Assembly (NCBI RefSeq): GCF_018860665.1
Contig: NZ_JAHKPK010000038.1
Coordinates: 62,001 to 126,000, forward strand
DNA: 64,000 nucleotides
Source: Pacificibacter marinus
GTDB lineage: Bacteria; Pseudomonadota; Alphaproteobacteria; Rhodobacterales; Rhodobacteraceae
Direction of reading: 5' to 3'
Shown in pieces: positions 33,516 through 42,212 of this stretch. Under the pieces are notes generated by a model. That model was not told the origin of the DNA. It did no database searches and was given only the letters and a program-made list of their open reading frames with translations. Position 1 is the first letter of the stretch. Each line of letters begins with the position of its first letter. Position numbers and translations under genes: made by a program.

Positions 33516-34601
33516 CTAAAGCACGCCTCGGGCAATTTGATCCGCTTCAATGCTTTCGAATAGGGCTTTAAAGTTGCCTTCGCCAAAGCCATCGTCGCCC
33601 TTGCGTTGGATGAATTCAAAGAAGATCGGGCCGATGACCGTCTTGGAAAAAATCTGCAGCAAAATCCGAGTTTCGCCGCCGCCAACAACACCTTCACCGT
33701 CAATCATGATGCCGTGTTTCATCATCCTGTCAATCGGTTCTTGGTGATCCACCACACGTGTTTTGCTCAGCTCATAATAGGTGGCAGGCGGGGCTGGCAT
33801 GAATTTCAGCCCACGTCGCGCGATTTCATCGGTCGCGTCATAGATATCATGGGCGCCCACGGCGATGTGTTGAATGCCTTCGCCGTTATAGCGTTTGAGA
33901 TACTCAACGATCTGTCCTTTTTCGCCGCGATCTTCGTTGATTGGAATTCGGATACGTCCGCATGGAGAGGTTAAAGCACGGCTCAAAAGGCCAGAGTGTT
34001 TGCCCGAGATGTCAAAGAAACGGATTTCCTTGAAGTTGAACAGGTCGCCGTAGAACTTGAACCAAACGTCCATGTTACCTTTGTGGACGTTATGGGTGAG
34101 GTGATCGAGATAATGAAAACCGACGCCCTGTGGGTGTGTTTTGGCAACCCAATTGAATTCGGCGTTATAGGGGTTTGTTTCGTAATAAGTGTCGATGAAA
34201 TAGATAAGGGACCCGCCGATGCCCACGATTGCAGGGACATCCATTGTCTTATCTGCGCCGTCATAGGGTGTGGCACCATTTTTGACAGCGTGATCATAAG
34301 CATGCTGCGCATCGACAACGCGCCATCCCATCGAGGGGGCGCATGGGCCGTGCTCTTCAACGAAACGGCGTGCATGACTTTTAGGGTCGTTGTTGATGAT
34401 ATAGGTGATGTCGCCCTGCTGCCAAAGCTCGATGTCTTTGGTTTTGTGGGTCGCAGTATGCATGTAACCCATTGTGTCGAACAAGGCTCTCAGTGTGTCA
34501 GGCTCTGGATGTGCGAATTCTACGAATTCGAAGCCATCCGTGCCTGCTGGGTTTTCATTTGAAATTGTGGCTTTGGGTGCGTCGTGGGGGAATGGTCCCA
34601 T
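33516..34601 (-). CDS. hppD: 4-hydroxyphenylpyruvate dioxygenase
   Basis: The 361-residue enzyme turns 4-hydroxyphenylpyruvate (from tyrosine) into homogentisate. Iron ligands of the 2-His-1-carboxylate site are visible: GFHYLDHLTHNV (His167), GIQHIAVGAHDI (His245) and IFFEFIQRKGDDGFGEGNF (Glu329), the latter being the family hallmark near the C-terminus. It is transcribed away from an Lrp-type gene and lies 5 kb from the rest of the homogentisate genes in this window, feeding HmgA. A perfect 18-base palindrome lies in its promoter. Confidence 0.95.
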   Translation of the reverse strand: MGPFPHDAPKATISNENPAGTDGFEFVEFAHPEPDTLRALFDTMGYMHTATHKTKDIELWQQGDITYIINNDPKSHARRFVEEHGPCAPSMGWRVVDAQHAYDHAVKNGATPYDGADKTMDVPAIVGIGGSLIYFIDTYYETNPYNAEFNWVAKTHPQGVGFHYLDHLTHNVHKGNMDVWFKFYGDLFNFKEIRFFDISGKHSGLLSRALTSPCGRIRIPINEDRGEKGQIVEYLKRYNGEGIQHIAVGAHDIYDATDEIARRGLKFMPAPPATYYELSKTRVVDHQEPIDRMMKHGIMIDGEGVVGGGETRILLQIFSKTVIGPIFFEFIQRKGDDGFGEGNFKALFESIEADQIARGVL

Positions 34602-34649
34602 GTTTGTTCTCCTCTTTGTGTCGAGGATAGGTCATGTCTGATGCTTTTG

Positions 34650-34667
34650 GCGCCCATATATGGGCGC
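34650..34667. promoter_or_regulatory. Perfect 18-base palindrome between hppD and lrp
   Basis: GCGCCCATATATGGGCGC reads the same on both strands. It lies 49 bases upstream of hppD and 60 upstream of the divergent lrp start. Downstream, TGCGTA-type repeats occur three times (34681-34718). Together these look like the operator region of the Lrp regulator. Confidence 0.6.
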
Positions 34668-34726
34668 TATTTTGTCAAAGTATGCGTCAGTATTGCGTAT
34701 TTTTCAAAATTATGCGTAGTTGCATC

Positions 34727-35203
34727 ATGGCTAAACTCGATTCCAAAGATATTCAAATACTGGCGACCTTGCAGCGAAACGGCCAAGCGTCGGCATTGGA
34801 GATGTCCGATCACCTTGGCATGTCGGCATCGCAGATCGGTCGGCGGCGTCTGCGCATGGAGGCGGAGGGGTATATCGTTGCGACAACCTGCCGTCTGAAT
34901 CCTGCGCTGTTGGGTCTTGGTGTTCAGGCATTCATCCAAGTACAAACCGTTGCCCAAACGGGTGATACGCACCAATCAATCAAGACCCTGACGTGTGACC
35001 AGCCCGAAATCGTGGCAGCGTGGACGTTAACGGGCGAGGCGGATTACATTTTTAGGGTGTACTGTTCCAGCCTGACATCATTGAATGATCTGGTGCAAAA
35101 AACCTTGTTGCCCCATCCCGCGATTGGCCGTGTCCACAGTCAAATCGTGATGGAGCAAGTGAAGGATGACACAGCGCTGCCGCTGGACAGCGCAAGGGTC
35201 TGA
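34727..35203 (+). CDS. Lrp/AsnC family regulator beside hppD
   Basis: A 158-residue Lrp-type regulator with the helix-turn-helix DSKDIQILATLQRNGQASALEMSDHLGMSASQIGRRRLRME and a RAM domain with VAAWTLTGEADYIFRVYCSSLTSL. The ATG at 34727 gives the family N-terminus MAKLDSKDIQIL. Divergent from hppD with 125 bases between starts, it is probably the tyrosine/phenylpyruvate-responsive regulator of hppD. The middle of the helix-turn-helix has GRRRLRME instead of the common RRIKRLE. Confidence 0.9.
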   Translation: MAKLDSKDIQILATLQRNGQASALEMSDHLGMSASQIGRRRLRMEAEGYIVATTCRLNPALLGLGVQAFIQVQTVAQTGDTHQSIKTLTCDQPEIVAAWTLTGEADYIFRVYCSSLTSLNDLVQKTLLPHPAIGRVHSQIVMEQVKDDTALPLDSARV

Positions 35204-35456
35204 TCCTCTGGGGGTCGTTTCAGTCATTGGCGCAGTGGCGGACGAGGACAATGGCGGATGAGGACAATAGGGTCTGTCGCGTGACCTATAGGATGATCTA
35301 AACGCCGCTATTAAGGCGACAAAGTCCTGACAACAATCGACCAATCCTGACGGATCCAAAACATCCACCTACGTTTTCAAGCCCGCGGTCCATGCGCTGT
35401 GAAGCATTGGTCCAATGATGAATGTCGGTCCGTGCGATAGGCCTGCGAGATGGCGG

Positions 35457-35894
35457 TTATTTGTTCTTTGACAACTCGGTAAGGCAGCGTCGCAAGATGA
35501 CCTGTTCATCTTCGGTAAAGCGTTCCAGCAGGGTGGTGTTATATTTTAACGCTTCGGACTGTAGGTGATCAAAGGCAGATCTTCCCTGTTTGGTCAAAGA
35601 CAGGACTTCGTGGCGGCGGTCAGTAGGAACCTCGGTGCGTTGCAGGAAGCGCTGACGTTCGAGTTTAGAAACCGCACGGCTGACTTTGGTCTTGTGTATA
35701 TCTGACATGGAGCAAATCTGCTTGGCCGTGAGATCACCATAGCGTCCCAAGTGAAACAGAACCCGCCATTCAGTTCGCAGCATTCCGTAGCTATCTTTGT
35801 AGATTTTTTGGAAGTCGAGACTGGTTGTCTCTGCTGCACGATTGAGCATGTAGGGGATGAATTCATCGAGTTGAAATGGGCCATTTTGTATCAT
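35457..35894 (-). CDS. MarR-family regulator of the homogentisate operon
   Basis: The 145-residue protein has the MarR winged helix ([66 protein letters not shown]). It is divergent from hmgA with 72 bases between starts. HmgR-type repressors of homogentisate genes belong to other families in Pseudomonas (IclR), but MarR repressors in this position are the local solution in many alphaproteobacteria. It is the probable sensor of homogentisate here. Confidence 0.85.
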   Translation of the reverse strand: MIQNGPFQLDEFIPYMLNRAAETTSLDFQKIYKDSYGMLRTEWRVLFHLGRYGDLTAKQICSMSDIHKTKVSRAVSKLERQRFLQRTEVPTDRRHEVLSLTKQGRSAFDHLQSEALKYNTTLLERFTEDEQVILRRCLTELSKNK

Positions 35895-35966
35895 TTTTTT
35901 AAAATACCCGTTGATAGTTACAAATGCAACAAATATCCAAACGTGAGTTTAGAGAAGGGATCACCA

Positions 35967-37328
35967 ATGAGCAAAGTCACCGCGTCACACGGATTGCAGC
36001 AAGCCCCGACCACACTTGGGACACATGAAGGATATATGCCCGGGTTCGGAAATGATTTCGAAACCGAGGCCCTACCTGGTGCATTGCCCCAAGGGATGAA
36101 TTCGCCGCAAAAGTGCAATTATGGTCTTTATGGTGAGCAGCTTTCCGGAACAGCGTTTACCGCCCCGAGCCACCAAAACGAACGTACGTGGTGTTATCGT
36201 ATTCGTCCTTCGGTGAAACATTCGCATCGCTACACGCGCATCGATGTGCCGTATTGGAAATCCGCACCGAATGTGGTCGAGGATGTCACGTCACTGGGCC
36301 AGTATCGCTGGGATCCTGTGCCTCACACAGACGCGCCGCTTACGTGGATAACTGGCATGCGCACCATGACCACAGCTGGCGATGTAAACACGCAGGTTGG
36401 CATGGCGACCCACGTGTATCTTGTGAATGAAAGCATGGTTGATGCTTATTTCTTCTCCGCTGATTCCGAGATGCTTGTCGTGCCGCAAGAGGGCCGTTTG
36501 CGCTTCTGTACAGAATTGGGTGTGATTGATGTGGAGCCTCAAGAGATCGCCATTCTGCCGCGCGGCCTCGTGTATCGCGTTGAAGTGCTTGAAGGCCCAT
36601 GCCGTGGTTTCGTTTGCGAAAACTACGGGCAGAAATTTGAACTGCCGGGCCGCGGCCCTATTGGTGCGAACTGTATGGCGAACCCGCGAGATTTCAAAAC
36701 GCCGGTTGCCGCTTTTGAAGACCGTGAGGTACCGTCCACTGTTACCATCAAATGGTGCGGGCAATTCCATGAAACCAAGATCGACCAGTCCCCGCTGGAT
36801 GTTGTCGCATGGCATGGAAATTACGCGCCATGCAAATATGATTTGAAAACATACTGCCCAGTCGGCGCGATCTTGTTCGATCACCCAGACCCCTCGATCT
36901 TCACAGTGCTCACCGCACCATCCGGTCAAGAGGGCACAGCGAACATTGACTTCGTTCTGTTCCGCGAGCGCTGGATGGTGGCCGAAAACACCTTCCGTCC
37001 ACCATGGTACCACAAGAACATCATGTCTGAACTGATGGGTAATATTTACGGTCAATATGATGCGAAGCCCAAAGGATTCATTCCGGGCGGTGTGAGCCTG
37101 CACAATATGATGCTGCCGCATGGGCCGGACAAGAACGCTTTTGAAGGGGCATCGAATGCCGAACTCAAGGCAGAAAAGCTCGACAACACCATGTCCTTTA
37201 TGTTCGAGACCCGTTTCCCCCAGCATCTGACCACTTTTGCTGGCAAAGAGGCGCCGCTTCAGGATGACTACATCGATTGCTGGACCGATATGGAAAAGAA
37301 ATTTGACGGCACGCCAGGTGTGAAATGA
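35967..37328 (+). CDS. hmgA: Homogentisate 1,2-dioxygenase
   Basis: The 453-residue enzyme opens the ring of homogentisate to maleylacetoacetate. Recognisable are the N-terminal [45 protein letters not shown] and the iron-binding region [14 protein letters not shown] ... [12 protein letters not shown] (His, Glu, His ligands). Start at 35967 (MSKVTASHG) follows AGAGAAGGGA; the longer frame runs through the divergent promoter. It begins the four-gene hmgA-maiA-fahA-MBL run and overlaps maiA by 4 bases. Confidence 0.95.
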   Translation: MSKVTASHGLQQAPTTLGTHEGYMPGFGNDFETEALPGALPQGMNSPQKCNYGLYGEQLSGTAFTAPSHQNERTWCYRIRPSVKHSHRYTRIDVPYWKSAPNVVEDVTSLGQYRWDPVPHTDAPLTWITGMRTMTTAGDVNTQVGMATHVYLVNESMVDAYFFSADSEMLVVPQEGRLRFCTELGVIDVEPQEIAILPRGLVYRVEVLEGPCRGFVCENYGQKFELPGRGPIGANCMANPRDFKTPVAAFEDREVPSTVTIKWCGQFHETKIDQSPLDVVAWHGNYAPCKYDLKTYCPVGAILFDHPDPSIFTVLTAPSGQEGTANIDFVLFRERWMVAENTFRPPWYHKNIMSELMGNIYGQYDAKPKGFIPGGVSLHNMMLPHGPDKNAFEGASNAELKAEKLDNTMSFMFETRFPQHLTTFAGKEAPLQDDYIDCWTDMEKKFDGTPGVK

Positions 37329-37966
37329 AGCTTTTCAGCTACTGGCGATCCACCACATCCTACCGCGTGCGCGCAGCCCTAAACCTCAAGGGCGTGGCCT
37401 ATGAGACCGTGCCTGTCGATTTGGTCGCAGGTGCGCAATCTGAGCCGGACTACGTCAAGCTCAATCCGGGGGCAGGGGTGCCAACCTTGATCTTGGAGGA
37501 TGGAACGGCTTTGACGCAATCGATGGCCATCTTGGATTACATTGATGCGATCTGGCCTGAGCCGCGCTTGATCCCCGAAGACCCGCTTGAGCGCGCGCGG
37601 GTTTTGGCCGTTGCCCACGGCGTTGCCATGGACATTCATCCGGTGAACAACCTGCGGGTCGTTCAGGCGCTGGGTGCCGATTTTGGTGCCACGCCAGCGC
37701 AAAAAAAAGCTTGGATGCAAAAGTGGATGGCGCAAGGTTTTGCTGCCATTGAAACTCAAATTTCCAACGATACGGCCTTCGCTTTTGGCGATGTACCAAG
37801 CCTTGCTGATCTGTGTATCGTTTCGCAGATGTATAATGCGCACCGCTGGGATGTGCCCCTTACGGCCTTTCCCAAACTCACACGTGTAACGGCAAAATGC
37901 CTTGCGCTTCCGGCCATTGCGGCCGCTCACCCTGACAACCAACCAGATGCGAAAGAAATCATATGA
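37325..37966 (+). CDS. maiA: Maleylacetoacetate isomerase
   Basis: The 213-residue glutathione S-transferase-fold enzyme isomerises maleylacetoacetate to fumarylacetoacetate with glutathione. It starts [20 protein letters not shown], the zeta-class GST signature with SSCSWRVRIAL-like Ser/Thr active site, and contains [13 protein letters not shown] and SMAILDYID. The stop overlaps the next start (ATGA). Confidence 0.92.
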   Translation: MKLFSYWRSTTSYRVRAALNLKGVAYETVPVDLVAGAQSEPDYVKLNPGAGVPTLILEDGTALTQSMAILDYIDAIWPEPRLIPEDPLERARVLAVAHGVAMDIHPVNNLRVVQALGADFGATPAQKKAWMQKWMAQGFAAIETQISNDTAFAFGDVPSLADLCIVSQMYNAHRWDVPLTAFPKLTRVTAKCLALPAIAAAHPDNQPDAKEII

Positions 37967-39210
37967 CATTGCTCCGCTCATGGGTCGCAAGCGCTAACAG
38001 CGCCGACACGAACTTCCCGCTCAATAATTTGCCCTACGGTGTTTTTGCCGTTGATACCGACACAATGCCGCGCTGCGGTGTCGCCATTGGCGATATGATC
38101 TTTGATCTGTTCAAAGCTGAAAGCGACGGTTTGGTCGATTTGGGCGCCTCCGTTTTTGATGTTCCCTACTGGAACGACGTGATGGATCTAGGGCCCGAGG
38201 CGTGGGCTGCTTTGCGTGCGCGTTTGACAGAACTCTTGGCGGAAGGGGCGAAGGCTTTGCCGGACTACCTTGTGGCACAGGTGGATGTCACAATGCTTAT
38301 GCCGTTCAAAGTCGCCGAATTTACGGATTTCTACGCGGGCAAACACCACGCGATGAACGTCGGCACAATGTTCCGCGGGCCTGAGAATGCACTGCCGCCA
38401 AACTGGCTGCATATCCCGATTGGTTACAATGGTCGTGCGTCCACCGTCGTTGTGTCGGGCACGGACATTGTGCGCCCCAACGGTCAAATGAAAGCGCCTG
38501 ACGCCGAAGTGCCGTCTTTTTGCCCCTGTAAGCGTCTTGATATCGAACTTGAAATGGGCGCCATCATCGGCGGATCAAATGCGATGGGGGATCCGGTATC
38601 TGTGCAGCAGGCCGACGACATGATCTTTGGCTATGTATTGCTCAATGATTGGTCTGCACGCGACATTCAAGCTTGGGAATACCAACCACTTGGCCCGTTC
38701 CAAGCCAAAGCCTTTGCGACCTCCATCAGCCCATGGATCGTCACAAAAGACGCGCTTGAGCCCTTCCGCACCAGCACGCCTGAGCGCGAGAAAGAGCTGT
38801 TGCCGCATTTGGTCGAGCCCGGCCCAATGCTTTATGACATCGCGCTTGATGTGACGATGGCACCAAAAGGGAAACCTGCGACCACCATCGCGCAGACCAA
38901 TTACAACCGGATGTATTACTCAGCAGCTCAACAACTGGCGCACCACGCCTCGTCCGGCTGTGCGATGAATGTGGGTGATTTGATCGGGTCTGGCACGATC
39001 TCTGGTCCTGAGAAATCCGAGCGCGGCTCGCTTCTAGAGCTGACATGGGGGGGCAAAGAACCGATGACCTTGGATACGGGTGAAAAACGTACTTTCATCG
39101 AAGATGGCGACACCTTGACCCTGACTGGCGCTGCAAAAGGTGACGGCTATCAAGTCGGATTTGGGGCCTGCATTGGCACCATTCTTCCTGCCAAAACATT
39201 CCCAGTTTAA
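37963..39210 (+). CDS. fahA: Fumarylacetoacetase
   Basis: The 415-residue enzyme hydrolyses fumarylacetoacetate to fumarate and acetoacetate, ending tyrosine breakdown. Family marks include FTDFYAGKHHAMNVGTMFRG (metal Asp and catalytic His), LDIELEMGAIIGGSNAMG (metal Glu), VLLNDWSARDIQAWEYQPLGPFQAKAF and SGTISGPEKSERGSLLELTW. It overlaps maiA by 4 bases and is followed after 11 bases by the MBL-fold gene. Confidence 0.95.
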   Translation: MTLLRSWVASANSADTNFPLNNLPYGVFAVDTDTMPRCGVAIGDMIFDLFKAESDGLVDLGASVFDVPYWNDVMDLGPEAWAALRARLTELLAEGAKALPDYLVAQVDVTMLMPFKVAEFTDFYAGKHHAMNVGTMFRGPENALPPNWLHIPIGYNGRASTVVVSGTDIVRPNGQMKAPDAEVPSFCPCKRLDIELEMGAIIGGSNAMGDPVSVQQADDMIFGYVLLNDWSARDIQAWEYQPLGPFQAKAFATSISPWIVTKDALEPFRTSTPEREKELLPHLVEPGPMLYDIALDVTMAPKGKPATTIAQTNYNRMYYSAAQQLAHHASSGCAMNVGDLIGSGTISGPEKSERGSLLELTWGGKEPMTLDTGEKRTFIEDGDTLTLTGAAKGDGYQVGFGACIGTILPAKTFPV

Positions 39211-39221
39211 GGACCATATTC

Positions 39222-40172
39222 ATGGCAAAAGCATTCGCTTCCCAAGGGGACATGTCTGAAAAGAAAATCACCTTTGATGAAATCGGCGACGGGCTCTATG
39301 CCTTCACCGCCGAGGGGGACCCGAACTCTGGTGTCATCATTGGCGACGACAGTGTGATGATCGTCGAGGCCCAAGCGACACCACGTTTGGCGAACAAAGT
39401 CATCGAGAAAGTGCGCGAAGTTACCGACAAGCCGATCAGCCACGTTGTTTTGACCCACTATCACGCCGTGCGTGTTTTGGGGGCGTCTGCCTTTGGCGCG
39501 CAGCAGATCATCATGTCTGACGTGGCGCGTTCCATGGTGATGGAGCGTGGTCAGGAAGATTGGGACAGTGAGTTCCAACGCTTCCCACGTTTATTCGAAG
39601 GCCATGAAAGCATCCCCGGCCTGACGCTTCCAACCACGACCTTCAGCGACAGCATGACGGTTTACCTTGGTAAGCGCCGCGTTGACATCAAGCACATCGG
39701 CCGTGCGCATACTGCGGGTGATGCGGTTATTCATGTGCCAGATCAGAACGTTATGTTCACGGGGGATATCGTGGAAGATCACTCCGCCTGCTACTGTGGG
39801 GATGGCCACTTTGCAGACTGGGGCAACACGCTTGATGCAATCAAAGCCTATGACGTTGATGCGATTGCACCGGGGCGCGGCGGCGCATTGATTGGCAAAG
39901 ACGCCGTTGAACGCGCGATTGAGAGCACTCGTGATTTTGTCAACTCGACCTATGCCCCTGCGGCGCGTGTGGCTGTCAAAGGCGGCAGTTTGAAAGACGC
40001 TTGGGATGCGGTGCGTGCTGAATGTGATCCGAAATTCGCGGATTATGCGATCTATGAGCACTGCCTGCCGTTCAACGTTGCCCGCGCCTATGACGAAGCG
40101 CGCGGCATCGCCCACCCCCGCATTTGGACCGACAAACGCGATATGGAAATGTGGGAGGCCCTTCAGGGATAA
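39222..40172 (+). CDS. Metallo-beta-lactamase-fold protein with altered metal motif
   Basis: The 316-residue protein has the MBL fold: a VIIGDDSVMIVEAQATP strand-turn, LTHYHAVRVLGASAFGA, IGRAHTAGDAVIHV and MFTGDIVEDHSACYCGDGH. In the canonical HxHxDH motif the second-metal residues Asp and His are replaced here (His79-Tyr-His81-Ala-Val83-Arg84), so only one metal site is likely intact. MBL proteins of the quinoprotein-relay or SoxH type sit in aromatic operons of roseobacters, but their reactions are largely unproven. It lies 6 bases upstream of a MhpA-like monooxygenase in the homogentisate operon. Confidence 0.75.
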   Translation: MAKAFASQGDMSEKKITFDEIGDGLYAFTAEGDPNSGVIIGDDSVMIVEAQATPRLANKVIEKVREVTDKPISHVVLTHYHAVRVLGASAFGAQQIIMSDVARSMVMERGQEDWDSEFQRFPRLFEGHESIPGLTLPTTTFSDSMTVYLGKRRVDIKHIGRAHTAGDAVIHVPDQNVMFTGDIVEDHSACYCGDGHFADWGNTLDAIKAYDVDAIAPGRGGALIGKDAVERAIESTRDFVNSTYAPAARVAVKGGSLKDAWDAVRAECDPKFADYAIYEHCLPFNVARAYDEARGIAHPRIWTDKRDMEMWEALQG

Positions 40173-40178
40173 GTCACT

Positions 40179-41801
40179 ATGGTTGCTGTCAGATATCAAA
40201 CGGCCTTCACGCTGTACCCGTATGAAAAAGTCGCGGAGCAAGATGCCGCCAATCCCGCACGTCACCCCGTGGTGATTGTGGGCGGTGGTCCCGTCGGCAT
40301 GGGGCTGGCGCTGGACCTTGGCAAAAAGGGTGTGCCCTGTTTGGTTCTGGACGATCACGACGGGGTCGGGCGCGGCAGCCGTGCGATCTGTTTTGCCAAG
40401 CGGACGTTGGAAATTTGCGACCGCTTGGGCTGTGGCGATCCGATGGTGGATAAAGGCGTGGTGTGGAATGTCGGCCGTGTTTATCGGGACGAAAAGGAGG
40501 TCTATACCTTTAACCTGCTTCCTGAGGACGGCCACAAACGCCCTGCTTTTATCAATCTGCAGCAACCCTATTTTGAACAGTTCCTTGTCGAAGAGATCCG
40601 CCGCCAACAGGCGGCGGGTGCTCCGATTGAAATCCGTGGCAAAAACTGTGTGACGGCGCTGACGCAGCACGGCGATCATGTGGCGTTGGAGGTCGACACG
40701 CCAGACGGCCCTTACCAGCTTGAGGCCGACTATCTGGTGGCCTGTGACGGGGCCAGCTCGCCTACACGCGCTATGATGGGGCTCGACTTTGAAGGCCGCG
40801 TGTTTGAAGACAACTTCCTGATTGCCGACATTAAGATGAAGGCAGAGTTTCCAGTTGAGCGTCGTTTTTGGTTCAACCCTTCATTCAACCGTGGCGAAAC
40901 CGCTTTGATGCACAAGCAACCAGATGATGTCTGGCGGCTCGATTTCCAGCTCGGCTGGGATATTGACCGTGAGGCCGAATTGAAACCTGAACGTATCAGC
41001 GAACGTGTTGCGGCGATGATCGGGGAGGGGATTGAGTTCGAATTGGTCTGGACGTCGATCTACACATTCCGCTGCTGCACCATGAAGGACTACCGCCATG
41101 ACCGTGTGCTCTTTGCGGGCGATGCGGCCCATCAAGTCAGCCCGTTCGGCGCGCGCGGGGCCAATGGCGGCATGCAGGATATCGATAATCTTGGCTGGAA
41201 ATTGGCGGCTGTCATCAACGGTCATGCCGACGACACCTTACTCAATAGCTATCACGAGGAACGCAAATACGGCGCGATGGAGAACATTAAAAACTCCAGC
41301 CGCTCCGCCGACTTCCTCACGCCGCGCAACCCTGCGCATAGGTTGTTTCGTGATGCTGTGCTCGATCTGGTCGAAGACCATGATTTTGCGCGACCTTTGG
41401 TCAACTCTGGCCGTTTGTCGATGCCATGCACCTATGATGGTTCAAACCTGAACACGGCTGATGCGCTGCCAGATGCTCCCGCACGCAGCCGTCCGGGCAG
41501 TGCTTGCAGCGATGCGCCCTTGTCGGATGGGTTCTTGCTTGATCAATTGGGTGCGGAGTTTACCCTTCTGACCATCAACTGTGATCTGCCAGCGGATCTC
41601 ACACTTGACGGCCCCTCGGTGACACCTTTGATCCTAACGTCAGCAGACGACCCAACAGGCGCGTTGCAAGAGCGCTACCTTGGCGATGCCAAGTCGGCGG
41701 TTTACCTCATCCGGCCGGATCAACATGTCGTCGGGCGTTGGGCCGATTTTGACGAAACACGCGTTGGCGCCGCCCTTGCACGCGCACTCGGAAAGACCTG
41801 A
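40179..41801 (+). CDS. FAD-dependent aromatic monooxygenase, MhpA-like
   Basis: The 540-residue flavoprotein has VVIVGGGPVGMGLALDLGKKG near residue 31, CDGASSPTR near 186, the FAD ribityl motif LFAGDAAHQVSPFGARGANGGMQD near 309, and a C-terminal thioredoxin-like domain. This is the MhpA/phenol hydroxylase group, which hydroxylates phenolic acids. It is preceded by the MBL-fold gene and followed by DUF2783. In roseobacters a gene of this type closes the homogentisate operon; it may act on a hydroxyphenylacetate-type precursor, but this is not shown by the sequence. Confidence 0.85.
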   Translation: MVAVRYQTAFTLYPYEKVAEQDAANPARHPVVIVGGGPVGMGLALDLGKKGVPCLVLDDHDGVGRGSRAICFAKRTLEICDRLGCGDPMVDKGVVWNVGRVYRDEKEVYTFNLLPEDGHKRPAFINLQQPYFEQFLVEEIRRQQAAGAPIEIRGKNCVTALTQHGDHVALEVDTPDGPYQLEADYLVACDGASSPTRAMMGLDFEGRVFEDNFLIADIKMKAEFPVERRFWFNPSFNRGETALMHKQPDDVWRLDFQLGWDIDREAELKPERISERVAAMIGEGIEFELVWTSIYTFRCCTMKDYRHDRVLFAGDAAHQVSPFGARGANGGMQDIDNLGWKLAAVINGHADDTLLNSYHEERKYGAMENIKNSSRSADFLTPRNPAHRLFRDAVLDLVEDHDFARPLVNSGRLSMPCTYDGSNLNTADALPDAPARSRPGSACSDAPLSDGFLLDQLGAEFTLLTINCDLPADLTLDGPSVTPLILTSADDPTGALQERYLGDAKSAVYLIRPDQHVVGRWADFDETRVGAALARALGKT

Positions 41802-41803
41802 AC

Positions 41804-41992
41804 ATGACAGCATTGAATACGTTACCAAACTTTGAAAACACCGATGATTTCTATGCAGCCTTGCTCGCGGCCCATGATGGCCTAGACAAGGCAGACATCC
41901 ATGCGTTGAATGCGCGGTTGATTCTTGTTTTGGCCAATCACATTGGGGAACAGAACGTTTTGGAACAGGCGCTACAAGTCGCCTCGCGCTAA
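41804..41992 (+). CDS. DUF2783 small protein
   Basis: The 62-residue product, FENTDDFYAALLAAHDGLDKADIHALNARLILVLANHIGE, matches the DUF2783 family, short acidic helical proteins consistently encoded after MhpA-like monooxygenases. Its function is unknown. It starts 2 bases after the monooxygenase stop and is clearly in the same transcript. A role as partner or stabiliser of the monooxygenase is possible. Confidence 0.75.
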   Translation: MTALNTLPNFENTDDFYAALLAAHDGLDKADIHALNARLILVLANHIGEQNVLEQALQVASR

Positions 41993-42025
41993 GACGCACG
42001 CGCGAAGATACTTGGACTGATCCGC

Positions 42026-42067
42026 AAAAGGGGGCTTTGCAGTAAAAGGGGGCTGTGATCTAGATCA
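42026..42067. repeat. Two AAAAGGGGGCT repeats and a TGATCTAGATCA palindrome
   Basis: AAAAGGGGGCT occurs at 42026-42036 and 42044-42054, and the perfect palindrome TGATCTAGATCA follows at 42056-42067. The palindrome has the TGAT-N4-ATCA spacing of FNR-like sites, but the outer bases do not match TTGAT/ATCAA. The group lies between the converging ends of the homogentisate and sulfatase operons and has no assigned function. Confidence 0.35.
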
Positions 42068-42212
42068 TGAGACCTTTGAACACTCACATCCCCCCACACA
42101 AACTGAAATCGTCAAAACATCAAAACTCAACGCTGGGTTCATCAAGCGGACTGTAAATAAGACGCCACGGTAGGCGGATTCAAAATGGTGTTTGGTTGGC
42201 AGTCGGTTGCCA

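Noticed and set aside
35895-35966. MarR operator in the hmgA promoter
   Set aside because: GTTG-N13-CAAC is the best symmetric element seen and is too weak to annotate.
36291-37226. Long minus-strand frame inside hmgA
   Set aside because: It has no recognised protein pattern and overlaps a definite homogentisate dioxygenase gene.
39591-40679. Long minus-strand frame of about 360 residues
   Set aside because: It spans the MBL-fold and monooxygenase genes on the other strand; shadow of GC-rich codons.
42056-42067. TGATCTAGATCA as a genuine FNR site
   Set aside because: The outer bases do not match TTGAT-N4-ATCAA and no gene starts nearby, so it was kept only as a repeat.
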